Shown here one piece after another: positions 54,783-64,000 of a stretch of DNA of 64,000 nt; the stretch's first letter is position 1, and every line of letters begins with the position of its first letter. The translations under genes and the position numbers were made by a program. This stretch comes from Malaya genurostris. Taxonomy: Eukaryota; Arthropoda; Insecta; Diptera; Culicidae. The notes below the pieces were generated by a model. It made no database searches. It saw only the letters and a list, made by a program, of their open reading frames with translations, and was not told the origin of the DNA. The DNA lies in the NCBI RefSeq assembly GCF_030247185.1, contig NC_080572.1, positions 102,019,698 through 102,083,697 of the forward strand, read 5' to 3'.

Positions 54783-54955
54783 TAAGTGATAATTATTATT
54801 TTTACACATCCTTTAACCAGTATAGTCAAAAATAGAAAACAAAGTTGGTTAACTTAGCAGACATAGCTGAAAAAAAAAGAAATTACTACACTATACTACA
54901 ATTACTATCCAGGGTTGATTAAGAAAGCTTTCAATTCGTGAAGATCATTGAAAAA

Positions 54956-55030
54956 AATTGGAATCGAACCCTACATCTCCTCCAATATTGGACAATAATT
55001 CGCTATGCTCTTCCCGCCAGACCAGTTCAT
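54956..55030 (-). other. tRNA-like relic (A and B boxes)
   Basis: On the minus strand TGGTCTGGCGGGAA (A-box-like, 55011-55024) and GGGTTCGATTCC (B box, 54960-54971) lie about 40 nt apart. Anticodon and acceptor stems do not pair well. It is likely the head of a tRNA-derived SINE. Confidence 0.4.
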
Positions 55031-55587
55031 CGAATTCACCACCAGATACGATGAAATTACGAGACTGCGAACGAGCAGAGCCAAGCCCAATTCCATCAAC
55101 AACAGTAGATCCCAGCTAGAACGCAAAGAAAACCATAATTCTGTATAAAATGTTCATAACAACGAATGTAACAACGAGAGATTCTCTTTGTTTACTTTCT
55201 CTCTCGATTATTGCGAAACATTCCTGCTTTTTTCGGTAATTTCTTCAGTGCAGATTCAAAGATGATAGCTTTAGTACCGTACCGTAATAATCTAGAAAAT
55301 CTCTCATTGTTACATTTGTCGTTTTGAACATTCCATACAGAGTTGGTCTCAAACAATAACATCTCTCAATTCAGTCTTTGACTGCGTTACCCGCGCAGGC
55401 TCAAACTTTTGTAGAAATTCATTTATTTTATCTACATCAACTCGAAAATAATTATTATAAAAAAAATAAAATAATTTCATCATCATCAAACAAATCATAA
55501 TAACTTTTAACGTCGACAAAAGTACAATCTCCTTTATTTTACACAATTTTGAGAAAATCAAATCATAATAAATATTTTAAAATCTGT

Positions 55588-55770
55588 TCATGAAACAGAT
55601 TTTACGCGTAAAATACACAATTGTTTGAAATTAGCCAGAGTTGTAGCACGCTTGATCTGTCTGGGCATCGAATTGAAAACAAATATTCCTTTGTACAGTA
55701 GTGATTTCTGTGATCTGCCTAATTGAAAGTTTGGTGTTCTTACATCTGCTACGTTTCTGGTATTGTAGGG
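55588..55770 (-). pseudogene. non-LTR retrotransposon ORF2 C-terminal tail
   Basis: YNTRNVADVRTPNFQLGRSQ, KSLLYKGIFVFNSMPRQIKR and TLANFKQLCI fit the C-terminal tail common to many non-LTR reverse transcriptases (YNTR..., S.KSL.Y.G...WN.LP..I......FK). The upstream part is replaced by repeat G at about 55770. About 60 residues remain. Confidence 0.6.
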
Positions 55771-55875
55771 GGGAGAGTGTTCGGTTACTGGCACCCTTTT
55801 ATTTTAAGCTCATAACTTCTGACTTAGTGCACATTATGCGGACATCTATACGTCAATGGAAAGCTAAAGTCCCTA
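55768..55875 (-). repeat. repeat G, minus copy
   Basis: It is the reverse complement of 19745-19845: GGGAGAGTGTTCGGTTACTG-GCACCC, then TTTTAAGCTCATAACTTCTG and GTGCACATTATGCGGACA. Confidence 0.6.
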
Positions 55876-55899
55876 GCTAACAACTGATTAAGAAACTAA

Positions 55900-57232
55900 G
55901 TTGATTTATTTGAAATTTCATATACTCTCCCCTATGGTGCTTTTTCAAGATCGAAAATTGTCAAACCATAACCGCCGGGCAGCACCTCTTAAACATGTCC
56001 GACTTAGCTCAAATTTTGCATGAGGACATTTTTCGAGGTGCTTTACGAAATTAGAAGTGATCCCAAAATATTGGCACCCTTATATGTATAAGAGCGGTAA
56101 AAATCAACGTGTTTTGTCGGTTACGTCACTTAAACCATCATATCTCTGGAACCAAAAGTCACAGCCATTTGGTCTTCGAACTTGATCAATGGTCCGATTG
56201 GAGCTTTCAAACGAGTCTAAGTTTTGGTGGTAAAGATTTGACAATTTTCGATCTTGAAAAAGCAGCATAGGGGGGAGTACATGAAATTTCCAAAATCGAA
56301 AATTTTTTTTGATGCCGAAACTCTTAAAACTACAATTTTTGCTGGAACAACCGACTTTCAAACGGAGCCTCGGAGACCCATAGTGTTATATACCATTCGA
56401 CTCAGTTCGACGAGATCGGAAAATGTCTGTGTGTGTACACTTTTCGAAGATATTTGAACGCGCTCAATTTTCTCGGAGATGGCTGAACCGATTTTAACAA
56501 ACTTGAGCTCGTTTGAAAGCTACTGTTGGGCCATTGATCAAGTTCGAAGATCAAATGGCTGTGACTTTTGGTTCCGGAGATGTGATTGTATAAGTGACGT
56601 AACCGACTAAAAGCGTTGTATTCAAACGCGCTCTATTTTCTCAGAGATGGCTGAACCGATTTTAACAAACTTGGGCTCGTTTGACAGCTACTGTCGGGCC
56701 ATTGATCAAGTTCGACTTTTGGTGACTTTTGGTTCCAGATATAAGATGGTATATGTGACGTAACCGACAAAACACGTTGATTTTTACCACTCTTATATAT
56801 AAGGGTGCCAAAATTTTGGGACCACCTCTATTTTCGTTAAGCTCTAGTGCTCAAAAGTTTAAGCACCTCGAAAAAAGCCTTCATGCAAAATTTGTGCTAA
56901 ATCGGAGACCCCCCTTCCCTCTATGGTGATTTTTCAAGATATATGAAAATTCCACTAAGTGGACTAAGAAGAGTTTTTGTAGATTAACATCACTGTGATC
57001 ATACAAATAGGCAACGCGAATGTCAAGCACTAGTTTGGAAAAATGATGCTGACTGTGTGACATAAACACTGAAGCATGCTTTTGTGAACTACTTGAATCA
57101 ATGTGAATCAATTAGTGTCAAAATTAGTATCTGAAATTATATAATAAAAGTATGAAATATATTTTCATGAGACTGTTATGAAAGAAGAGAAAGGCATTAT
57201 CACACCACTAGGTGGATTAAGAAGGGTTTTTC
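55900..57232. repeat. family B copy 4, rearranged
   Basis: 55914-56220 is minus-oriented (right hairpin arm, spacer, part of a 168 unit). 56221-56340 is plus-oriented (left hairpin arm). 56341-56760 is a plus 5' module plus two units (56454 and 56622, again 168 bp apart). 56905-56950 is the end of a right arm. 56951-57232 is one 3' module ending ACCACTAGGTGGATTAAGAA-GGG. The head-to-head join near 56220 implies a rearrangement. Confidence 0.85.
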
Positions 57233-57432
57233 TTTTTGGAAGCGTTTTGGACAGAAGTCTTCTGATGGTGACTTCGCTTTGGCTCTCTTGGTCGATGATT
57301 TGTATGGTGTGACGCCTTTGGTGTTGATTTGGTCGGTCTTTCACAATTTTTCTTAGCAGGAGCATCTGCTGCAGGAATAGCTAGATGTTTGGCAAAAACT
57401 TTGGATTGCTTAGTTTCGACAGTAGCCTGCAT
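57217..57432 (-). pseudogene. short basic ORF, paralogue of 17632-17853
   Basis: ETKQSKVFAKHLAIPAADAP, AKKNCERPTKSTPKA, then a diverged basic tail (HHTNHRPREPKRSHHQ) ending at KKKNPS. The first half is close to the ORF at 17632; the second half is frame-shifted or diverged. The C-terminal acidic DNEDFC end is absent. It is truncated by the family B terminus at about 57225. GGTGCCGG ends lie just upstream at 57466 and 57484. Confidence 0.4.
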
Positions 57433-58262
57433 ATCACTGACAATTTTTCACGATTTGTCAAAAAAATGGGGTGCCGGAAGCCAAACACCTTGGGGTGCCG
57501 GTAACTGAAATCGGTAGACATTATGAAAATGACGAAAAAATCTTTGGTTGCAAAAATTCTGATAGCATCCCATCATCTCATAAATATTCAATCCACACAC
57601 CTTACCGATTAATGCTCTTCAATTTACGATACTATTAAAAAAGTCAGCAAAAACTTTTGTGTTGATTTTCACGCAATTAAAATTAGTTTCGAATGCAGCA
57701 AAAAGTACAAGCGTCTGTTTGCTTCGGTATTCGGTACAAAAAGAACGTGCTGCTATTACACACACATGACATTTATCGAAATGACGCTATCTGTTTTCTG
57801 TCAAAAGTTACGGTTGGGTGCCGGCAACCGAACACCTTCCCCCATATTTTTAAAATCCTTTCCTGTCTCTACTCGATCACACAATTATCGAGGCAGCATA
57901 CTACTTATTATTTCAAAAATGAACACCATTGCTAAGTAATAAATTGCATATTTGTTTGACCGAAAACCATTGTAGTGCTTTCAGCAGAAGAAGAAATGAA
58001 GTGTATCTATTACTTATAAGTATTAGTCGCATGTTTTTGTTTTGCAATCGCTGTAGTTGCATGATTTGTGTACTATTAGTAAGAAACAGAATGGATGGAC
58101 AGAAGTCAATGTGTGGTGATATGATTGATTTATACAGAAGAATTTCACTACTAATCGTTAAGTTAGTATATTCAGTTCAGTTCAGTTTGAATCGGAAAAA
58201 AAAGTTTCAGCGAATACTGTACCTATTATTTATATTTATTAAAAAGGTAAAATAAAGCTAAA
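57433..58262. other. anonymous sequence with repeat G ends
   Basis: GGGGTGCCGGAAGCCAAACA (57469), GGGGTGCCGGTAACTGAAAT (57491) and GGGTGCCGGCAACCGAACAC (57815) are variants of the repeat G terminus. No gene otherwise. Confidence 0.45.
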
Positions 58263-58310
58263 AACTATTTTAATCCACCTTATGGTGTAATGATGCCTTT
58301 CACAATAACA
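58263..58310 (-). repeat. family A 3' terminus only
   Basis: ATTTTAATCCACCTTATGGT-GTAATGATGCCTTTCAC is the inverted 3' end. Nothing of the body remains. Confidence 0.75.
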
Positions 58311-58779
58311 TTTCCTTAGAAATCGATGCAAGTTCCGATGGAGTTTTTGAAAATCTATTTCAAGAGCCATGGCTTTCACGGCCATCAAATAGTCAGGCCA
58401 ACAAATTCAAATAGTTTTATTATATGCCTTGGAAATTTAGTACTTATTTGTGTCTTAAATTATATGACGGTTAGACGTTTTTACCAACATATACGTAAAG
58501 CAAAAAATACATTCTAAATTTGATTTTAAAGACTTTTTTGAATGAAAGCTAATTGATTCACCTCTCATGCACTATTCCGATTGAGTCAATTAATCGAAAG
58601 AGAAGCCAAATGAAAACCTGTGCTCCTGTTACTGCTCTATAAGGAATTCACGTTAAATGGGTAGTAAGACTTTTTAAGCAGCATAATGAAACATGCATTA
58701 TTATGAATATAATTAATTTTTTTAGCAAAGGAAAAGCCCAGTCAAGCTGAGATTCTATTTCTCCATCTCCATCAGGCAT
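58311..58779. other. anonymous sequence
   Basis: No gene or repeat seen. Confidence 0.4.
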
Positions 58780-59150
58780 AAAACCTTCTAATCTTTTGTA
58801 CCAACAGATCTGGAAAATCTGGGAAATAAGTTTTTTACAGCGTTGCAAGACAAATGAAAATCGAAAACATTTGAACAAAGGTTGAATGATCGACATATAC
58901 TAGAAAATGGTTCATTAAATCCATAGTTTGTTTTAGCACGAGGGATTCTGAAGAAAGAGTTCAACCGCAAGTTACGATAATGGATATTAAAGTTTAACTG
59001 TTGAAGAAGATTCATGCAATCAATTCGGGATTGGATCAAATTCGCAATAAAAACGGTTTTGGAAGCATACCGACGAACTGATAACAAATCAAGTTTGATG
59101 AGCCAATGATTTTCGTAGCTTGGAAGGTTAGCTGCATCTCTCCATGCCAT
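58780..59150 (-). pseudogene. non-LTR retrotransposon ORF2 C-terminal region
   Basis: NLPSYENHWLIKLDLLSVRR, FIANLIQSRIDCMNLLQQLN, NIHYRNLRLNSFFRIPRAKT and NYGFNEPFSSICRSFN give the pattern LP.Y..R...L.L..L..RR...........G..D....L......R.LR....... TNYG...P.......FN. This is the post-RT region of CR1/Jockey-like elements. About 110 residues. It is truncated on both sides. Confidence 0.65.
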
Positions 59151-59182
59151 TATTATCCATTATTATCAATATAACCATGATA

Positions 59183-59383
59183 TCAGATGTTATTATTATC
59201 AATATAACCATTTGTAATCACAGCCAATGAATTCGGTTTTGTTCGTTTTGTTCTCCCGCACAAGCTACAAGAAATCGAACAAAACACGCTGTGTGCTTCA
59301 TTCGCAAAAACGGCGTTGTTTTCTTCTTCCGTACCAGCACGTACTGATGCGTACCAATTTTGCACCGTCATTTTATATGACAT
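59183..59383 (-). other. small repeated ORF segment (MTVQNWYASVRA)
   Basis: The minus frame starts MSYKMTVQNWYASVRAGTEE. A related plus-strand sequence at 35217-35310 encodes MTMQNWYATVRA and shares TTTGTTCRATTTC and AGCGTGT-like words. A low-copy repeat with conserved protein-level reading. No family recognised. Confidence 0.35.
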
Positions 59384-61534
59384 GTTAACCGTTACTGAGA
59401 AATCGAAGTTTTATAAAAATATGGCGTCTTGTCGTGGAACAAAACTTCCTTTTCCGTATGAATCTTTCCCATGAACTGATTGAAAGAACATTTTAGGATA
59501 ACGTGAGCCTAGTTTCATAAATCAATTCCACTAAAGGAAATGTCATCAGTAATTTACCATCAGCAACACAAAACATAAAATGCCTTGTATCGGAAAAAAC
59601 TGTAAAAATAATTAAACGTAATGAACATACCGACGTTAGATAAGTTTTTGCAAAATAAATTGAAATATTGAAACTTTATAGATACCTCATCGAAAAAAAC
59701 TTTTTGAAATCGTATCTATATGAACAATAGAAAAAAAATTTGTGTGCACAAACATTATGAAATGAAATAATGTTTAATTTAAAACAAAACTAATCCTAAA
59801 ACATGCTGTTTTGCAAATGTCCGAATACAATTTGAAAACTTTGCTTAAATAAAATACCTTGTTCAATCCTCAGTAAACAGGTAATAAATTAGTGAGATTA
59901 CCAAAAACCATTCTCAACGCGTTGAAGCCTATCGCGATACTCAACAAATCATCCCGGAACTATTCTGAAATGTATGCAGACACTCGCCACATGATTGCAA
60001 TGTGCTTCACTGCCCAGTGGATGGTACAAGAGCAACCGGATCCGAGAGTGCCTACATAATAAACAGTCGCGCATTAACCACACCAACTATGATGCTACTC
60101 CGATGATAAACAATGCGGTGGAAGGCACATACTTGCACAATACAATGACTGAACTGACCAGTTCGCTACAGGAAAAACTATTACGTGCAGCAGTGTTGAC
60201 CTCGGTGGCTCTCAAATATTTCATCTCGTGACAATAATAATGGTCTGTTGTCACAGCATCCGAATAAATAAAGGACTCGTGAGCACGAAAACAAGACAAG
60301 ATGAGCCGAAATGTACCGGACAGATGGTAAAAACCACCGAGAGTTGCCGTTAATAAAGCACCAAGAACCGGGCGATCGGCGGTGCCGGTTCAACTCGGCT
60401 CATGCTATTGCTCTTTGGTGGGGAACTGGTAGACACAACAAAAAAAAACAGAAACAAACATGACAACCACTCGTGATAGCAGATGTGTTAGACAGCAGAA
60501 AATTAAAAAAAATTAACTGTGAGGAATGAAAAGATGAAAAGAGAACAGGGTTTTAATTGCCTGGTGATACGAGCAAGACTTGTTCGCTGGTTTCTTCATG
60601 CAAAAAACATAATTGAATGTATTTGTAGAACTGATTAATCTACAAAAATAAATTAAAATTTGTATGTGCTTCTTCAACTTGAAAGCCTATGCAAAACTAA
60701 AAGCAATCCTATCAACGACAATTAACACTCCAAATACCAAGCCTGAAAAAAGTTAGAACGTTATCTTCGAGCTGTCATAGCTCAGCTGTTTTTCAATGAA
60801 TCTCAAAAAATTTTACTCCCTCGAATTTTGTTCGTAGTTCGTAGATTGATTCTAAAATTTTGTAGGAGTCGATTGGTAAAGGAAAACCAATGAAAATTTG
60901 ATTTTTCCCGTTCCAGGTTTTTTTCATGCTTTCCTATTTTCTTCCCTTTGGATGTTTATCACATAGAATATATTGAATACTTCAAATTTACCGAGTTATA
61001 ACTTTGTTGTTAGTCAACCGATTTTCGAAATTTGTTCTCCGTTGGAAAGGTACTACTTTCAGAAATAGAATGCACTGAAATAACCCGAAAAATAGGGTTG
61101 TCTACAAAAAAATATCACGAAAACTGTAGATAGATGACCTCAGAAAAGGTGAGACTTTTTACAATATTCGTAAATATCTCGAAATTCAAAGCGATGGCCT
61201 ATATATTTTTACACATCATTCGATTGCTAGGGATACCAGCTACCAGCTATATATGAATTTTTATTTTTTCCACATGATTGTATAGAACTCAAAAATTGAA
61301 GCGATGACATGTACATCTTTCTGCTCCAAAATATTGGAATCATTACCAGAAACAATGTATTGATGAACAAAATTATACATCCGTTCAAAGAATCTCAAGA
61401 AATTTGGTACAAATACAGAGAATTTCTATTATTGGGAAAATTTAGCCAAAAAAAAATCGAATCAAAACTTTTAAATTTTATGACTTATATTTTTTTATTA
61501 TTGATGTGGAACAAGTCTTTATTTTCTATATAGA
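59384..61534. other. anonymous sequence; 60770-61300 resembles another diverged composite repeat
   Basis: 59384-60770 has no supported gene. 60770-61300 has GAGTTATAACTTTG, CAACCGATTTTCGAAATTTG, GTTGGAAAGGTACTAC and AAATATCTCGAAATTCAAAG. This spacing of words recalls A/B/D body units (a CCGATTTT core followed by a GAAAGGT-like word), but no terminal module is present. Confidence 0.4.
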
Positions 61535-62395
61535 GGTGCAAATCAGAAACTCAAGGAAAAATACACGTAGAAATGTGGTCAGGTTTTAAACACTTACAGC
61601 TCAGTCCATTTTGTATCAATTATTAATATTATTTCATTATTTGAATGGAAATATTTCCAAGTTTCGATTTGAATGTATGAAAACACGTATTTTCAATTAT
61701 ATATGATTAATTAATTAGTTAATATTATATATGATTGAAATTTTGATTAGTAGCGAGCAGTGTCCTATTTTGTCTGCTAAAAATCTCCGGCATACCGGGT
61801 TTCCCTGCCATAGACGACGATTTTGAAGGAGTAATGTAGCGTTTACACTATTGCTGGTTGCCAGCAGAAGTGTAAATGGGGCATAAGCGATATATCAAAG
61901 GGAAAGCATCGCTCTGATTGGTCAATCGATGCAAAAGCGAAGCTGTTGGAAGCACGCGAATCTATAAATAGAAGCGAAATTTTAGCTAACATTTCAGTCC
62001 TACGCGTAGCATGCTAGAGGTAGGTTGTTGCTAGACAGCAAGACAAAAAGTGCCATAAAACGATTTGAAGCTTTAAATGGTATGTTCGGATCTTGTGTCC
62101 TGAAAGCTCGGATGAAATTCCATGTTATGTCGTTTCGCCTGAGAAATTGACAACTACCTCAGGGTAAATTTGGAATACTTAAGATTAATTTCTAATTTAT
62201 AAAAGATGAACTCCATTGACAACGAGAAAAAGTTTATCGCTTCAACCGAAATCGCAGAATGGTAATAATGGTAGAGAAACTTAACGCTATAAAATTAAGC
62301 GCTTGCATACAAAACTTGAACACAAGCTTGGCGAAAGAAAGCTTAAATAACGAAATCCGTATCGCAAGTATGTACGACGATATAATTGCATACAT
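61535..62395 (+). repeat. segment F copy 2 (TATA/Inr and CCAAT-like)
   Basis: It aligns in reverse with 33125-33960. CTGATTGGTCAATCGATGC (CCAAT in reverse) lies upstream of TATAAATA (61963-61970), and TCAGTC (exact initiator TCAKTY, A at 61996) follows with a 33-nt gap. About 70 bp (near 61830-61890, with TTTACACT...AGTGTAAA) is extra relative to copy 1. A 68-codon frame (62259-62465) has no known homologue. Possibly a fragment of a promoter-bearing mobile element. Confidence 0.75.
61963..61999 (+). promoter_or_regulatory. TATA and initiator pair in segment F copy 2
   Basis: TATAAATA then TCAGTC at canonical spacing. In copy 1 the TATA is kept and the initiator is altered. Confidence 0.5.
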
Positions 62396-62448
62396 TTGGG
62401 ATATTGGTGTAATATCATCGGCTATAATGTCGTTTTCGTTCTTAAATT

Positions 62449-62580
62449 GCACTACACCGGTGTAGCGAAAGCTACACTGAAACCGTTCGTTTTTACCTAT
62501 AGCACTACACCAGTGCTACACTTTTTCTGCAACGATACCACTGGTGTACCACTTATCAAAAGTTTGGTGTAGCTCTGTGC
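62449..62580. repeat. CTACAC palindromic repeat region
   Basis: CTACACCGGTGTAG (62452-62465) is a perfect palindrome. CTACACTGA, CTACACCAGTGCTACAC, ACCACTGGTGTACC and GGTGTAG follow within 130 bp. A small hairpin-rich MITE remnant is possible. Confidence 0.5.
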
Positions 62581-63169
62581 ATTGGAACAATTTTTAAACA
62601 TTTTTTATGAACAACCCAAAACTCACTTATTAACTACTAAAATTCTGATTTTTTTCGGTTTTCCGAAATATCTCAAAAAATCGGTAGAAGATCAAAAATT
62701 TCAAAATTTCCGATGTATACGTTCCAACGTTTTTGCAAATCAAAGTGAATATATCGTAATCCGTGTTGATATCATCTGTTTCATCGAGACGTAGAATTTG
62801 AATTATACTAATAAAATATATTTTGTAACAACACAAAAATTTTAAATAATTTCAATGGCTTTGTACAATAAGAAATAGATCGTAAAATTATATGAATTTC
62901 ATATACTAACCCATGGTCAATGAAACCAACCACAATTCAAAAATATTTGATTTTTGTTTTACAAGCTAACTTAAACGACATCAATTATAATCGGTAGAAT
63001 ATTAAAATTTAAATTTCATAAACTTAGAATTATTTCGGAATGTATAGAATTCGAAAATTATTTGAATTTTGTATTAGTAATTCAACTTGTAAATCTATCA
63101 TATACTTGTTTTACAATTCAGAAAAAGTAGAATTACGAATTTAGCACAAAAAATCTCACGAAATTAGGT
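62581..63169. other. anonymous AT-rich sequence
   Basis: Short frames only. Confidence 0.4.
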
Positions 63170-63215
63170 AAAACCTGTTTTTATCCACCTAATGATGTAA
63201 TGATTTTGTTTGATT
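63170..63215 (-). repeat. family A 3' terminus only, diverged
   Basis: AAAACCTGTTTTTATCCACC-TAATGATGTAATGATTTTG, the inverted A end with substitutions. Confidence 0.65.
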
Positions 63216-63549
63216 TTCGAAAAACATGAAAGTTAGTGCATGAACTAGTGTAACCTACAGAATGAATCAGATCGGTTAGGCCATCTTTCTCAGTAAAGTG
63301 AGTTCCACTATTCCAGGTACTTATGAAACAGGAATCGCCTCGAATATTGACTTTGCAGCAGCCTTTGCGATTAGCACCAACCAATCAATCTACCTGCAGT
63401 CTACAGTTGTCTTCATCCCGAAAAACAACCTCTCCGTTTGAATGCTTTTTACTGAATGAAACCCTGCACTTATGTTACTTTTGTATATAAAATTCATACT
63501 ATATAGGGGAATACTTTTTAACCAACCTTTTTTTAACCTCGGCGGTTCA

Positions 63550-63625
63550 TGTTGAACTGCAGGTGGCATAACAGTTCTACCTAAACCTTCTATGCACTGA
63601 CGAGTCTAAAACGAAACGTAAAGAT
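63550..63625 (+). repeat. fragment of the foldback element family (right end)
   Basis: GTTGAACTGC, then TGCACTGACGAGTCTAAAAC-GAAACGTAAA matches the right terminus at 3320-3350. Confidence 0.55.
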
Positions 63626-63639
63626 AATGATGGAAGTTT

Positions 63640-63930
63640 GATAATTTTCCATTTTGAAAAATAACCACACGAATTTTTTTCAATTGTAAATATCTTAAAA
63701 TTGGCTGAAACGTTAAGATCTAGTGTGAACTAAAAACTTTTTTTTTAACTCACCGAAATCGGAAATTTTTTTTGTCAAATATCTTAGAACTACCTGAAAC
63801 GTCGAGATAATACCAGATCTCGACGTTCGATATCGGAAATCTTAAAATTCAAAGTCCCAGAGAGTCGAAATTTAAAAAACATCGAAATGATTCATGATCT
63901 CGACTTTCGGTGAGAAAGCGCAATTAAAAA
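63640..63930. repeat. degenerate family B-like hairpin segment
   Basis: ACCGAAATCGGAAATTTTTT-TTGTCAAATATCTTAGAACT resembles the hairpin arm of family B. AACGTCGAGAT and ATCTCGACGTT words, and AAAGTCCCAGAGAGTCGA near the centre, keep the palindromic plan. Boundaries are unclear. Confidence 0.5.
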
Positions 63931-64000
63931 TTAATCAATACACAAGTATAGTGAAATTCAATCGTTTAGTGAATCTGGAGGACGTATTCAAACGATCGCT

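Overview
The window looks like repeat-dense, gene-poor nuclear DNA from a dipteran, most likely a culicine mosquito. It is AT-rich. It carries I-clade and Jockey-clade non-LTR retrotransposons, a DD37E-type transposase relic like those known from mosquitoes, a mariner relic, a Helitron Rep relic, many MITE-like elements and long simple repeats. No host protein-coding gene, rRNA or functional tRNA could be supported. The species call is inference from the element content.

Layout. 1-7.36 kb: a (TAA)n tract, a (TA)n tract, a nested foldback element (2862-3352), a minus-strand Helitron Rep fragment (3515-4249), then two adjacent copies of a composite repeat, family B (4250-7357). Each B copy has a 5' module, a TG tract, 168-bp tandem units, a long hairpin and a 3' module. 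7.9-14 kb: a complete I-clade element (7936-13961) with both ORFs open and a 12-bp target-site duplication (TSD). 14.4-15.9 kb: a 5'-truncated second I-clade element with a 14-bp TSD. 16-20 kb: small MITE-like pieces, a short basic ORF and TIR-bounded repeat family C. 20-27 kb: interleaved copies of families A, B and C, a broken Jockey ORF1 with a MITE in its 5' UTR, a decayed P/Q-rich ORF and a compound CT/AT/GA microsatellite. 27-34 kb: mostly anonymous sequence, a minus-strand I-clade fragment and segment F1. 34-41.8 kb: long arrays of families A and D. 41.8-44 kb: a DD37E transposase relic broken by MITEs, then two inverted 251-bp MITEs. 44-50.9 kb: fragments, a fifth family C copy and a Jockey copy with internal deletion. 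51-64 kb: largely anonymous, with a palindromic mariner relic, a rearranged family B copy, two LINE C-terminal relics, segment F2 (inverted relative to F1) and small hairpin repeats.

How it fits together. The only apparently intact coding unit is the I-clade element. It encodes a zinc-knuckle RNA-binding protein and an endonuclease-reverse transcriptase-RNase H protein whose start codon overlaps the stop of the first ORF. Its machinery, or that of relatives, explains the truncated insertions at 14432-15889, 30086-30935 and the 59-bp tail at 33821-33879. Families A, B and D share one architecture and are the dominant structure of the window. They encode no protein that I can recognise.
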